DNA from: Leishmania mexicana MHOM/GT/2001/U1103
Taxonomy: Eukaryota; Euglenozoa; Kinetoplastea; Trypanosomatida; Trypanosomatidae
Length of the DNA stretch: 64,000 nt
Direction of reading: 5' to 3'
Assembly: GCF_000234665.1 (NCBI RefSeq)
Contig: NC_018324.1
Coordinates: 243,501 to 307,500 of the forward strand
Positions 53,333 to 63,546 of this stretch are shown in pieces (positions within the stretch are counted from its first letter, which is position 1; each line of letters begins with the position of its first letter). The notes beneath the pieces are model-generated. The model made no database searches. It was not told the DNA's origin and saw only the letters and a list, made by a program, of their open reading frames with translations. A program made the translations under genes and the position numbers.

Positions 53333-55693
53333 ATGATCTATAAAGTGTACGGCTCGCCGGACAACAACAGCGGCAACACCCACATGTATTCAATGTATGC
53401 GCCCCCGAACGCGTACCTCCCGGGACAGGGCGGCAGTAGAACGATGTACGGCTACGCGGGCACGGGTGCTCACGGCAGTGGCCACCCATACGGTTATCAC
53501 GCCAATCCCTCGATGGGTGTCACGTACGAATATGATGGTGCCAGCAACATGCACAACAATGGCTGTGCCTACCGCGTCAGCGGCGGCACGAATAGGCGAG
53601 ACAGAGGCGGTGACGTGGTTAGCTTGCGTAACCCGTACGGGTACGATCAGCAGGCCGCATCTGACTACGAGGTGCACGACAATCAACTGAAGGCTCCTGT
53701 GGTGGTGACGCCAGCGACGGTGGTGTTGACTCTAGGAAGCGCGCGCCTATTCAGCAAACCGCCAAAGCCCATTGCATACGGCTCCCGGTGCGTCGTGCGC
53801 ATCTGCGACGCATTCCAGGATGGCCGGTGCACCGCTGGCGACCGCTGCCACGATATCCACGTGAGACCCGAGTACCTGGCGGAGACGCGGATGGAGATGA
53901 GCTCGTGGCTCTTTGATCGGGAGTGCGAGTTCCGCCAGGCGACGGAGATAGACTCGGAAAAAACGTTTAGCATCTTTGTGGCGGACCTCAAGGAAGTTGT
54001 TGAGGTGCCGATCAACTCGCTGATCTTTACCAAAGGCCTTTACGTAGACCCGGCGACGCGCGCGAAACGCGCCCGCGGCGCCGGCAACCACGCCCATGTA
54101 CACGCGATGATGCAGGTGCCGACAAGCTGCGGCCTTTACTCGACTGACCCACTGCAGTGCAAGTGGGAGCGGTGGTGTAATCAGGTGCACATTGATCACC
54201 GGTGGATGCAGGCAAAGAAGGCGGAGTTTGACCAGTGGTTCATAGAGCTCCAGAACCGCTACTTGTCCCTTGCGCCAGACGATACTTTCACGGTGCACGA
54301 CCCGCAGCTCAAGAGCAGCATTTCCTTGCCCAAGTTCAGCATTGCAGGCTTCTCTCGCGGCCTCTTCCAGGGCTCTATGAAGAAGCTCGCTAGTGTGTGT
54401 CTGCTGTTCCAGCGCGGCAAGTGCACAGCCGGCTCGTGCTGCAATCAGATTCACGTATTCCCGCAGTACCTGGGCCTCGCGCGCGAGTTTGCAGCGTTGG
54501 AGCAGTCCCTCGATGCTCTCCCTGAGAAGCAGCGGCTGAGGCGTGAGATGGAGCTGCTGCGCGGTCCCCTGATGAAACAGGAGTTGCAGGAGAAGCGGGA
54601 GACAGCTGCGACGGAGTCCGCGTCGCTCCCCGATGTGGTGAGTGTGGCGAATGAGGGGAACCACAGTGACGCCATGGACGTCAAGGCAGCTGCCGAGGAA
54701 GACTTAGGCTCCTGTGGTGCCCTCTTTGAGCATGTACAAGTCGACGAGGACGTCGAGCCTGTCAGCCACCTCGTCAGCGCTAACACCTCCCTTACACGCC
54801 GCATGAACGCGAGCGCGCCCGACATCAGCCTTTCCGACGCGCGCCACATGAACAGCGATGGCAGTTATAGCTTCAACCCCTACGGCAGTGTCACCTCCTT
54901 GACAGATGGGTCGACGTCTTACAGCAGGTTCCCCGGCACGCGTGGCAGCGGACAGCCGATGGACGGCAACGGCTCAGTGCAGTACACGCCGGGCAGCGTG
55001 CAACTTCTCTCGACAGGCACGAAAGGCATGCGCCGGCTAGTGGCCCTCGTCTCACCGGAATCAGGCAACGGTGGGGTTGAATCTCATCGCAACGGGGACG
55101 ACATGTGTATCGGTGCCCACACAGGGGACGGTGGCTGCCCCACAGGCGCCCACGACAGGGCACCGCAGGTCGCGGCCGGACATCGTAGCAACGGCGGTTA
55201 CCGTGCTGTTGCCCACCCTCTTGGTGATGAGGGGTGCCGCTACGACGGCGGTGCGCACGGTGAGCAAAGCTGCTCGCTTCACCCGCTCGACTTTGACGCG
55301 AGCTGGCACTTTTCGCCTACTCCGCTGCTGGGCTTTGACGCATCGACGACAAGTACGCACCGCAACGGCTCGATTCGTGACGAGGACCCGGCTATGCACG
55401 CCCATCTCCGTCTGGCCGCCTCCAACTCTAGCTACATCTACCCCGGCTCTTCGACCACGTCGCAGCAGAACCTGCTTTCCACCCCAATGCAGCGAGGGGT
55501 GACGAGTAGCGCGACCGCTGCTGCGAAGGTCCGCCTTGCCGCCAGCGCGGCATCCTCGCGAACGCACGCGCACCGCTCGGCAACGTCGCTGCCAGATTCT
55601 TCAGCGACAAACCCCACCATGGGGGGCTCTGTCTCCTCGATCCCTACCGCGAGGCCCGCATTTGTGGGTGAGCAACTCACAGGCACCCGCTAA
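53333..55693 (+). CDS. triple CCCH zinc-finger protein
   Basis: The frame encodes 786 residues. Three CCCH fingers lie in the first half. The first starts at Cys158 (CDAFQDGRCTAGDRCHDIH, spacing C-X7-C-X5-C-X3-H). The second starts at Cys266 (spacing C-X9-C-X5-C-X3-H, core CKWERWCNQVH). The third starts at Cys356 (CLLFQRGKCTAGSCCNQIH, spacing C-X7-C-X5-C-X3-H). Between the fingers a module recurs: FSIFVADLKEVVEVPINSL...FTKGLYV near 215-245, and FTVHDPQLKSSISLPKFSI...FSRGLF near 320-345, which suggests internal duplication. The N-terminus is Gly/Tyr/Asn-rich. The C-terminal 350 residues are Ser/Gly/His-rich and probably disordered. In kinetoplastids, CCCH proteins of this kind bind mRNA 3' UTRs and control stability or translation. 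The specific targets are unknown. An upstream in-frame extension has no ATG. Confidence 0.92.
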   Translation: MIYKVYGSPDNNSGNTHMYSMYAPPNAYLPGQGGSRTMYGYAGTGAHGSGHPYGYHANPSMGVTYEYDGASNMHNNGCAYRVSGGTNRRDRGGDVVSLRNPYGYDQQAASDYEVHDNQLKAPVVVTPATVVLTLGSARLFSKPPKPIAYGSRCVVRICDAFQDGRCTAGDRCHDIHVRPEYLAETRMEMSSWLFDRECEFRQATEIDSEKTFSIFVADLKEVVEVPINSLIFTKGLYVDPATRAKRARGAGNHAHVHAMMQVPTSCGLYSTDPLQCKWERWCNQVHIDHRWMQAKKAEFDQWFIELQNRYLSLAPDDTFTVHDPQLKSSISLPKFSIAGFSRGLFQGSMKKLASVCLLFQRGKCTAGSCCNQIHVFPQYLGLAREFAALEQSLDALPEKQRLRREMELLRGPLMKQELQEKRETAATESASLPDVVSVANEGNHSDAMDVKAAAEEDLGSCGALFEHVQVDEDVEPVSHLVSANTSLTRRMNASAPDISLSDARHMNSDGSYSFNPYGSVTSLTDGSTSYSRFPGTRGSGQPMDGNGSVQYTPGSVQLLSTGTKGMRRLVALVSPESGNGGVESHRNGDDMCIGAHTGDGGCPTGAHDRAPQVAAGHRSNGGYRAVAHPLGDEGCRYDGGAHGEQSCSLHPLDFDASWHFSPTPLLGFDASTTSTHRNGSIRDEDPAMHAHLRLAASNSSYIYPGSSTTSQQNLLSTPMQRGVTSSATAAAKVRLAASAASSRTHAHRSATSLPDSSATNPTMGGSVSSIPTARPAFVGEQLTGTR

Positions 55694-56050
55694 GGAGGGA
55701 TAGTGGTCATATTGTCGAGCGATAAGGTTACCTACACGCGTCCCAACGTCCGAGAGGGTGCCGATGCACACAGGGGAAGGGGTACCACACCGCCTCTAAC
55801 ACAGTCCCCGCACACGCAGGCAATTTCTCCGGCTCTCTTCCGTCCTCCGGATTGACTTTGAGCTGGCCGTTTTCCGATCGTATTGGCCATCCCACCTTGT
55901 GCCGACGTCGTCGAAAACTCCCCTGTTGTGCTGGCGTCGATAGACTTTTCTGTCGGCGTGGCCGGAGGTGGGGCAGCGGGCACGTGACGCAGACTTTACA
56001 ATGTCGTCTACCTAATCCCTTTTTCTCATTGTTAACTATGCCCCTGATGC

Positions 56051-56367
56051 CGAGGGAACACGTCAGTTCGTGGTTCCTCGCGACCCAGTGCTTCACTCTA
56101 TGTGGGAGGAAGCCAGGCAGCCATCCCCCCCCTTCCCCTCTCCCCATCCCTGCCAATGCAGAGCCACTTCAGGCGGTGACCGGCATAACGGGCGCGGCTG
56201 TGAGGCGACTTGCGAGACGGTTGTGCGTAGAAGTCGAGGGCAGGGTGGCCGTGCACTCAGTTGACGGCGTCGGTGCATCGCACTGTGCCGCGTGTGTCTA
56301 CGGCCGCTTCGCACCACGCGACGGGGGCCTGTGACGGGCCGGAATGGTGTTTGGCTCGTGTCGTATG
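56051..56367 (+). repeat. SIDER-like direct repeat, copy A
   Basis: These 317 bases match 59612-59928 without gaps and with about six substitutions (about 98%). The element begins CGAGGGAACA and ends GCTCGTGTCGTATG. It contains the block GTGGGAGGAAGCCAGGCAGC, followed by a C-rich tract and a GC-rich half. Size, position in a 3' flank and composition fit Leishmania SIDER retroposon remnants; the family name is an inference. Confidence 0.75.
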
Positions 56368-57227
56368 TCAGAGGAAACGTGCCAAGGAAATTTCAGCCTG
56401 ATGCGGAATTCTTGTCAAGAGACAGTGGCAACGCCTCCGCTCTCACTTTCCGGTATAGTCGCACCGCTGCCGCTGCGCTCTGCGTACACGGCAGAGGTGT
56501 GTCTCACGAAGCAGCGTTGATAGCGATTGCATTACGGAGGAACGATTACACAGTCGAACTCTTATGCTGGGCGTTGCTGTGTCGCGAGCATGAAAAGGCT
56601 GTTCTGTTCCGTTTCCCATCATCTTGTGTTGTGGGCATGCCCACAACCCCCCCTCCCCAACCACAAAGAGCCGTTGCTCATCGTTTGCCTTTTTCCGCGT
56701 AGCGCTCTTGCTAGGTGGGCCTCTCAGCTGCCCGTGAGTTCACGATGATGCATTTGACAGTAGCCTCTTTATTATTGTTTGTTGTCGGGAGGTTGCTCCG
56801 GCTGAGCCTCGTCTTACTACCGCTGGATTGTCGCACGCGCTCTATGCGTTGGTTTGCCCCATGTGATGGTGACGCGTGTATTTGTTTTTTCCTTTCTGCA
56901 CCTCTCTCCCCCCACTCCTCACTCCGCCCTGCACCACCGGCTTTCGGTTGTCTTGCTCACCTCGATCGTCTATGGTTTCTGGTCCCTTTCTGGGAGTTGG
57001 GGCACGCGTAGAAAAGGCTATACAAGCGCGTGTGCGTGTGAGGGGCCATGGGGGGGGTAGAAAGCTCAGGAGCACACTTGAAGTTCAATATTAAGGCAGG
57101 TGACTGCAATCGTTTACGGTGTAAAACGGCGAACGGTGGGAATAGTGATGACGAACGGCAGCTGGTGGGGGATTATTTTCATATCTCTGTTATTTTTATA
57201 ACAACACTTCTTATGTATGGTCGAGGA

Positions 57228-57599
57228 ACATGCGTGGCCAAGCCGCGCCGGCACGCCCCCCCTTCCCCCCTGCCCACGCTCCTCTCTCCCCTCCCGTGGC
57301 ATCGACGGGAAATGGCAGGTGAAGGCAGCGAGCCCCCCTCTCCCTCCCCCACACAGTGCATGGGTGCGACGTGCGCGGCCTTTCCTCCACCCGGCCGGGC
57401 GGGTGCGATGAGGCACGGGTGCCGGAGGCAGGACGAGAGCGCCGCGAACGGCACTGCGGAGCCCTCCCGGCTGCGGCGTGAAGGGTGCCCGCACCGCCTT
57501 GTGGCATGCGGCGGCAGGGCGCTGCGTCCTAGAGGGCCCGGATGTAGCCGCTGCGCCACAGGAGGCGGGTGCGCGTACTTTGACGGACGTGTTCATGGT
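57228..57599 (+). repeat. dispersed GC-rich repeat, copy 2 (SIDER-like)
   Basis: The partner of 13418-13790, in direct orientation about 43.8 kb away, about 98.5% identical. It is inserted in AT-richer sequence, so its edges stand out clearly: flanking DNA drops to about 40% GC on the left. Confidence 0.8.
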
Positions 57600-58784
57600 A
57601 TAGCAACGGATCGGAACGAGAACGATTTTTTTTTCGTGTATTTGTTTCCGCTCTATTCTTGCTGGCTTTACAGACATCTCTCTTTTTCTGTCTAGCAGTG
57701 CGTGCGGGAGAACATAAAACACACAAAAAAACGAATGTCTTTATGTGGTCTGTTTTCGTTGGGCGTAGTCTTCGCTCTCTCATTTTTTCTGTGGTGTGCG
57801 GCCCTCCGCCGCTTCGTCCTCACCGCGCTTTTTTTTCCTGGTGGCTCTTGCGCCAAATCCTGTGCGTGTCTCATGTGCTCCACGTCGGCCTTTCCATGCT
57901 GTTGGCTTTTGTTTTTTCTCTTTCGCTCGCAGCCCGTTGCTATTATGAGATCGATGATCTCAGGAACGCCTTTTTTTCTCGCTGGTACACGTCATGGTCA
58001 CACGACTTCTGACGGTTATTCATTGGTGGAGGTTGTGGTAGAAATCTGGAACGGTGTTTTTTTTTGTTTGCTTGTTTGCTCGTTTCATCGTGTGTATCGA
58101 AGCGTACTTTACCATCGTATCCCACACCTCTCTCGCGGTGAGGAGCGTCTACATATCACAACGTTAATGGAGTCTCTTGACTACAGACCGTGTGTGTGCT
58201 TCACAGCAGCGTAGCAAGGCCGACGCGGAACAGAATGAGGGCGAACCACGGCAGAAGAGCTATACGTGATTTGCGGTCTTCGGCAGAAAAGAGATCCCAT
58301 CACCGCCGAACAACGGTCCGGCGCTAGCGCCTGCTGGAGGTGTCGAGTTCAGTGGGGAATCTGAGGCGGTTTCACACGGATCGCGAGAGTAAGCATCAGC
58401 ACCTCTTCTTCCGTGTTCTTCACTTCCTCCTCGTCCGCGCTTTGAGTCCTTGTCTTTGAGTCTCTGTTTGTTGCTTTCGGCTGCTGTGTACGTGAGGCGG
58501 TGTATCCGTTTGCGTGTCTGTGTGTTTGTCTCATGCTGAGCCCCCACCGCTCTTCTTCCTCTACTTGAGCTTCTCTCACTAACATGTCATAACGTTTTTT
58601 TTGTTTGCCCCCCGCCCCTCTCCTCTTCCTCCTCCTCCCTCCCCACACCTGTGTGACTCCACCCCATCTCACTCGTGCTCTGTTTCTGTTCAGGTTCGCA
58701 GGTGTGCATCTGCAGATGTGTGGAGCCCTTCCCGCACCGGTTCGAAGGAGGTGCAGCTGCTCTTCATTTTCGTTTTTGTGTTCA

Positions 58785-58832
58785 CACACACACACACATA
58801 AAAACACACATATAAAAACACACATAAACATG
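58785..58832 (+). repeat. CA-rich simple repeat
   Basis: A CA dinucleotide run passes into ATAAAAACACACA-type repeats. Confidence 0.7.
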
Positions 58833-58978
58833 CAGGCCAGCAGACAGAAATGGTATGGACGACGGCAGCGGCACGGGAGAAAAGAAGCGATGCACCATGC
58901 CAGCAGCACGGAGAAGCCCGTAGACCTTTGTTTTGCTTGTTTTCGTTTGGTCTCGCGTTCGCCACCTCACCTTCTTTT

Positions 58979-59078
58979 NNNNNNNNNNNNNNNNNNNNNN
59001 NNNNNNNNNNNNNNNNNNNNNNNNNNNNNNNNNNNNNNNNNNNNNNNNNNNNNNNNNNNNNNNNNNNNNNNNNNNNNN
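58979..59078. other. assembly gap (100 N)
   Basis: Exactly 100 N flanked by T-rich sequence on both sides. Unlike the first gap, I see no duplicated flanks. The true length is not known. Confidence 0.99.
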
Positions 59079-60835
59079 ATTTTTTTTGTTTTCTTCGTCT
59101 CAGCGAAGGCGATGTCATACATGTTTTGCGCGCTAGCGTGGTTTTGCCGATGCTGGTGTTTGTGCGTGCGTGTGTGCGTGTTGCGTAAGAGATCTTCTGT
59201 GATGGCGACATGGGGTGGGTGGGTGAGTGGCTGAGGATTGTTCGTTTTCTTCTAACGCTGCCATCTTCTCTTCGAGCCGTTTTTTTTTTTAATTTGACTT
59301 TGTTGTTATCTTTTTTGTTGTTCTCCAGCTTACATGTGCATGTGTCTCTGTGCTTACTACACAGATGTGCTCCTCTTTCCCTTTCGTTTTCCTTCGCCTT
59401 GCACTTCACGTCACCATCAAAGCATGTTTCTTTATTCTTTATATGCCCGTATATCATGCGCGTCTTTTCCTTGTTGTATGTGTCTCATTGGCACTTTTTC
59501 TTTTTCTTTTGTGTGCGTGTCTGTCTGTGTGTCTGGCTGCCTCAATGCATCCCTCTCACTCTTGCCCCATTCGTTCTCGTTGTTCGTCTCTCGCCCCCCC
59601 CCCTCTGGTGACGAGGGAACACATCAGTTCGTGGTTCATCGTGGCCCAGTGCTTCACTCTATGTGGGAGGAAGCCAGGCAGCCATCCACCCCCTTCCCCT
59701 CTCCCCATCCCTGCCAATGCAGAGCCACTTCAGGCGGTGACCGGCATAACGGGCGCGGCTGTGAGGCGACTTGCGAGACGGTTGTGCGTAGAAGTCGAGG
59801 GCAGGGTGGCCGTGCACTCAGTTGACGGCGTCGGCGCATCGCACTGTGCCGCGTGTGTCTACGGCCGCTTCGCACCACGCGACGGGGGCCTGTGACGGGC
59901 CGGAATGGTGTTTGGCTCGTGTCGTATGGCATTGTGAACACACTGCCGCGACAAAGTGGTTTCTCCGCGACCTTCAGCGCGCGTCACTGGGTTGCGCCCT
60001 GTGCGATATGCTGTGTTGCAATGTGTAGTGCTCTGTTGTCTCCCACGGCGGTGGTGAGTTAGGAACTTATTCGTTTGCTCGTTTGCGAATGAGCAGGGGT
60101 GCTGGGAAGGCGAGCTGGCGCTTGTCGCCGGTTCCCCATTCTGACTTGGTGTGTGCTGCGCTCTTCTTTTATCTCTTCTTTTTTTCTTCTTTTTTTTCTT
60201 GTGTGTCCGTCTCGATGATTTTCAAGGAAGCAGTTGAAAGCGTTTTACATATGAACACGGTTCAGGAGGCCCGATCGGGCGCATGTGTCTAGGAGGCATG
60301 TACCCGCCTGCCTCCTCTTCAACTGCCAGGAAGAGGAGCAAGTACGCAGAAAAGGAGTGGGGGGAGGGTTAACGTGCGCCAAAGGCCACGCTATTCTCCC
60401 TCATACGCTCTGCGAGTTACCGCCGTCACCGCTGCAAGGCGAGAACGTCGTGCGAACGGCCCACATGAAAGCAGCGCGAGGGCAGGGGTTGTAGGTGACA
60501 TGATAGGACTACAGCTTTTCGCGTCATCTACTCCATGCTTTGTGCCTTACTTCCCCTTGACTTCGCTCTTGTTCTTCTCACGCGTGGCCTTCTTCACCCC
60601 CAAGCCCCCCTCCCACACACACACACCTCACCACGCAGCTCACTCAACAACTTAGTACCGTCCATCTCACGCTCCGATTTTTCCTCTCCCTGCACTACCA
60701 CGCCCACAGACAACTATTTCACGGCTGCTTTTCAGAGAGTGCGTGAAGCCGAAGGTGCCAAAGGTGTGAATGCGCGTCGCTGTTCGTTGAGCCGCCAACG
60801 ACGGCGCACCTACTGGTGTGATTTCTCGACTTCCC
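59079..60835. other. gene-poor region downstream of the gap
   Basis: T-rich DNA to about 59600, then repeat copy B at 59612-59928, then mixed spacer up to the last gene. No coding-like frame seen. Confidence 0.55.
59612..59928 (+). repeat. SIDER-like direct repeat, copy B
   Basis: The partner of 56051-56367 in the same orientation, 3,561 bases downstream, ungapped, about 98% identical. Flanking sequences differ on both sides, so the duplication boundaries coincide with the element rather than with a larger segmental duplication. Confidence 0.75.
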
Positions 60836-60887
60836 GCCCTCCTCATTCTCCTGCCCCTTCCTTTATCGTCGTGTTGCTGGCTTACAG
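60836..60887 (+). promoter_or_regulatory. candidate trans-splice acceptor of the 60901 gene
   Basis: A pyrimidine-rich tract of about 45 bases ends in TTACAG at 60887, 13 bases before the ATG. This fixes the start and excludes the open frame further upstream. Confidence 0.6.
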
Positions 60888-60900
60888 CTTTGAAGGAGCC

Positions 60901-63546
60901 ATGTGGAGTGCAGGAGTGGACGTGGGCGGCAGGGAGGTACAGGTGCGTCTCCCCCCTGGGGTCTATCGCGCCGCGTATTCGGTACCTCCGACAGATACTG
61001 ACGCTGGCACGAATTGCGCTTCAACTGCGGAGATGCCACCAAAAGATGTCACGAAGACCCTCTCTGACGCGCGGAGCCGCTTTCATCAACTTCGAGACCT
61101 GCGACGGGAGCTCAGTGGCCGCCCTCTGCCAAACACCGGCGGCTTGTCCGCAACAGCGGCACCGGCAGTGCACGCATCGTCTGCATTCCCCTCAACAGCA
61201 CCGCCCACGACTACCCTAGCTCAGACCTCGCTTTCTGTCACATGTACGCCATCCGCTGCCTCCTTTGGCCTTCCACTCGACCGGCTCTCGGCGGATGATC
61301 CGGCCACGCGGTCTGTCTTGCGCACCGCCGCAGCGGAGCGTGCACTGCGTCTGCAACAGGCCGAAAACGATGAGTTGAAGCGAGCGATGCTGATGCAGCA
61401 ACAGGAGACTGCCCAAATGCAGTGCTTGATCGATCGTCTCTCCTCCGAGCTCACCGAAATGCGGGAGACGGTGCTGCGGCAGACGGCCACCATGAAGTCG
61501 CTGGCGGCCGAAATGGAGCGCCGAGATGCGTATCACTTGATCAAAGAGAAGCGCAGCAGCCAAGCGGCGGCGTTGGCGGTGGCGACTGCAAACGCCTCGT
61601 CGGGCACCTTGTCTTCGCAATCCTCGTTAAGCCACCAGCACCGACTCGAGCAGCAGGTTGAGCAGCTCACGAAGGAGAAGGCAGAGTTGCAGCAGCAGGT
61701 GAGCCACGCTGGAAAGCTGAGGAGCACGCCGGCGATCGAGGTGATCGACAAGGACGATGATGCGATGGCAGAGGGAAGCGGGGCTAACAGGTGGATTTCA
61801 TCTGCGCGCGTGGAGTTGCAGAGGTTGGTGCAGGCCCTCGGTGCCATACTCCGGGCTGGCGCTTCGCCTCTTGCGCACTTCGGCGCGGATTCTGAACCTG
61901 TTTACGAGTTGGAGCTGAGTTGCGTTACCCGACAGGCCCCTCTTCGCACACATCGCATCCCCGATGACGACGCGCCTGCACCAGGGAACGTAAACTCTGT
62001 CGTCTGTATCTGCGGCCCATACAATATGCGCGATGTCGTTCTGCGCGTTCAAACAGCGAGGGAGAATGCGGGTTCACTGCTGCGGCGCTCTCACAGGCTT
62101 GAGGAGGTGCCTGTGCAAAGTCAAAGGAGTTGCGTGTTGTACGCTATGCGAGATACGTGCAGTGTTGTGAGGATCTGCTTGTACGAAGGAGTTGCTAAGA
62201 CTGAGGTCGACACAGGTGAATCTTGTAGCACTGAGTCACCCGCGCCTGCTGCCACAGCAACCGTTGCCGTGCAAACCTTGATCGCCACAGCCCTTGCCAG
62301 TAGCCGAGACCTAGAGACGATGCATGCCATCTACAACGTACACACGGTCCACCTTGCTGATGACAAGGGCACACTGCGCGACACCGTCACATTCCGGGTT
62401 CGAGTCACGGAGGTGCAGCACCGGCGTTACAGCGGGTACAGAGGGATCAACTGCAGCGACAACGATCTCGATGGCCGTCGACGTGCGTCACCGTTCCCGT
62501 CACCTGGAGCACTTGACCCCGGTGGTGTTAGAGTCCGCGAGAGAAGCGCGACGCCACTCAGCAGTGCTGATGCTGGCTCAGCGGAAGCTGAGAGCGTCAC
62601 CAAAAGCTTGCATCGTGGGCAAAGTCGTGGGCCTATGCTCTCCCCCTCCCGCAACGACGAAGCCACGCCTATCAAAGGACAGCGCCTCTTTGCGCACTCG
62701 TCGTTGCCGTGCTCAACGACACCACCCGCCGCCACCGACGATGCCAACTCACGCGGCTCCCCAGTGGACGCGAACGGCATACTTGAGCAGGTGGAGCCGC
62801 AAACGAAGCCACTGCCAGCACTCCTGACTCCCTCGGAGGACTCCAAGAAGGCGGTGACTCGTGCAGCGGCACCTATCTCCGCTAGCGAGTCTAAGACCCG
62901 CGCAACGCTCGACGGAGCTAACGAGTCACAGATCACGGATGATTTGGCGTCTGCGGCGGCGAAGACTACGGCACTGCTGCCCTTGCATGACACACCAGTC
63001 CCCATGTCGCCACGCGTCGCCGTGTCGTCTGACCCTCCTTCGACGGTAGGGGTTCACCCCACTCCCAGTGCGCCCAGCCTGTCTTGGCCACCGCCACCGC
63101 CTATGGCCGTCGTGCCCACTCCACCGCCGTCGTCGATACCGACCGCGACGCCCCCTGCTGCCGCCGCCTGTGCGATGCGGATACGGATTAAAGAGGTGCG
63201 CTCTCTTCACGAGGACTGTGATGACGACGTGGTGGAGAACATGCTGGAGCACTGTTCTCTGCAGGTGGTCGTCCGCGTAGATGGCGAACCCGTTTTCACC
63301 GCGCCAACGCGACGAGACGCGTCGCATGCGGTGTGGAGTGCCGAGGAAGGCAGTTTCACCCACACGCTCTCGAGTGGGCAGGAGGTACACTTCGAGGTCC
63401 TTCATGGCGACAAGACGCGAGGCCGAGCAGTGCTGCCCGTTTCAGAGATCCTGAATGTCAGTGGCGAGAAAGATTTGACCTTGTTCTCCGTCAGCGGCGG
63501 TAGGCCTTGTGGACTGCTGACAATGGCCTTCGAAGGATCTGTGTAG
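60901..63546 (+). CDS. coiled-coil protein with C-terminal C2-like domain
   Basis: The frame encodes 881 residues from the first ATG after a strong splice acceptor. The frame stays open upstream but only through spacer. Residues about 140-220 form a coiled coil (RLQQAENDELKRAMLMQQQE and onward), continued at about 245-275 (LEQQVEQLTKEKAELQQQV). Residues about 300-520 are a globular, beta-rich region that I do not recognise (YELELSCVTRQAPLRTHRI; RDVVLRVQTA). A Ser/Thr/Pro-rich linker spans about 520-755. The last 125 residues look like a C2-type beta sandwich (MRIRIKEVRSLHED, LQVVVRVDGEPVF, EVHFEVLHGDKTRGRAVLPV). The order coiled coil then C2-like domain recalls axonemal or basal-body scaffolds, but no named family is assigned. 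Confidence 0.85.
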   Translation: MWSAGVDVGGREVQVRLPPGVYRAAYSVPPTDTDAGTNCASTAEMPPKDVTKTLSDARSRFHQLRDLRRELSGRPLPNTGGLSATAAPAVHASSAFPSTAPPTTTLAQTSLSVTCTPSAASFGLPLDRLSADDPATRSVLRTAAAERALRLQQAENDELKRAMLMQQQETAQMQCLIDRLSSELTEMRETVLRQTATMKSLAAEMERRDAYHLIKEKRSSQAAALAVATANASSGTLSSQSSLSHQHRLEQQVEQLTKEKAELQQQVSHAGKLRSTPAIEVIDKDDDAMAEGSGANRWISSARVELQRLVQALGAILRAGASPLAHFGADSEPVYELELSCVTRQAPLRTHRIPDDDAPAPGNVNSVVCICGPYNMRDVVLRVQTARENAGSLLRRSHRLEEVPVQSQRSCVLYAMRDTCSVVRICLYEGVAKTEVDTGESCSTESPAPAATATVAVQTLIATALASSRDLETMHAIYNVHTVHLADDKGTLRDTVTFRVRVTEVQHRRYSGYRGINCSDNDLDGRRRASPFPSPGALDPGGVRVRERSATPLSSADAGSAEAESVTKSLHRGQSRGPMLSPSRNDEATPIKGQRLFAHSSLPCSTTPPAATDDANSRGSPVDANGILEQVEPQTKPLPALLTPSEDSKKAVTRAAAPISASESKTRATLDGANESQITDDLASAAAKTTALLPLHDTPVPMSPRVAVSSDPPSTVGVHPTPSAPSLSWPPPPPMAVVPTPPPSSIPTATPPAAAACAMRIRIKEVRSLHEDCDDDVVENMLEHCSLQVVVRVDGEPVFTAPTRRDASHAVWSAEEGSFTHTLSSGQEVHFEVLHGDKTRGRAVLPVSEILNVSGEKDLTLFSVSGGRPCGLLTMAFEGSV

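Larger units (their letters stand above)
55694..58978. other. gene-poor region with repeats
   Basis: The 3' flank of the CCCH gene. It holds repeat copies at 56051-56367 and 57228-57599. Open frames in this stretch mostly run through the repeats or pyrimidine tracts. I see no gene, but the following gap prevents a full view. Confidence 0.5.

Noticed and set aside
53747..54664. 305-codon minus-strand open frame
   Set aside because: Lies entirely opposite the CCCH zinc-finger CDS, whose fingers are unmistakable. The antisense translation is Leu/His/Arg-rich without recognisable motifs.
57048..57695. 215-codon frame through repeat copy 2, parallel to one at 13278-13853
   Set aside because: The shared part is only the repeat. 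Its frame is disturbed by the single-base difference between copies, and the flanks differ completely, so it is not a conserved protein.
59350..59895. 181-codon frame running through SIDER-like copy B
   Set aside because: Half T-rich spacer, half repeat. The same repeat frame recurs in copy A joined to unrelated sequence, so it reflects the element rather than a gene.
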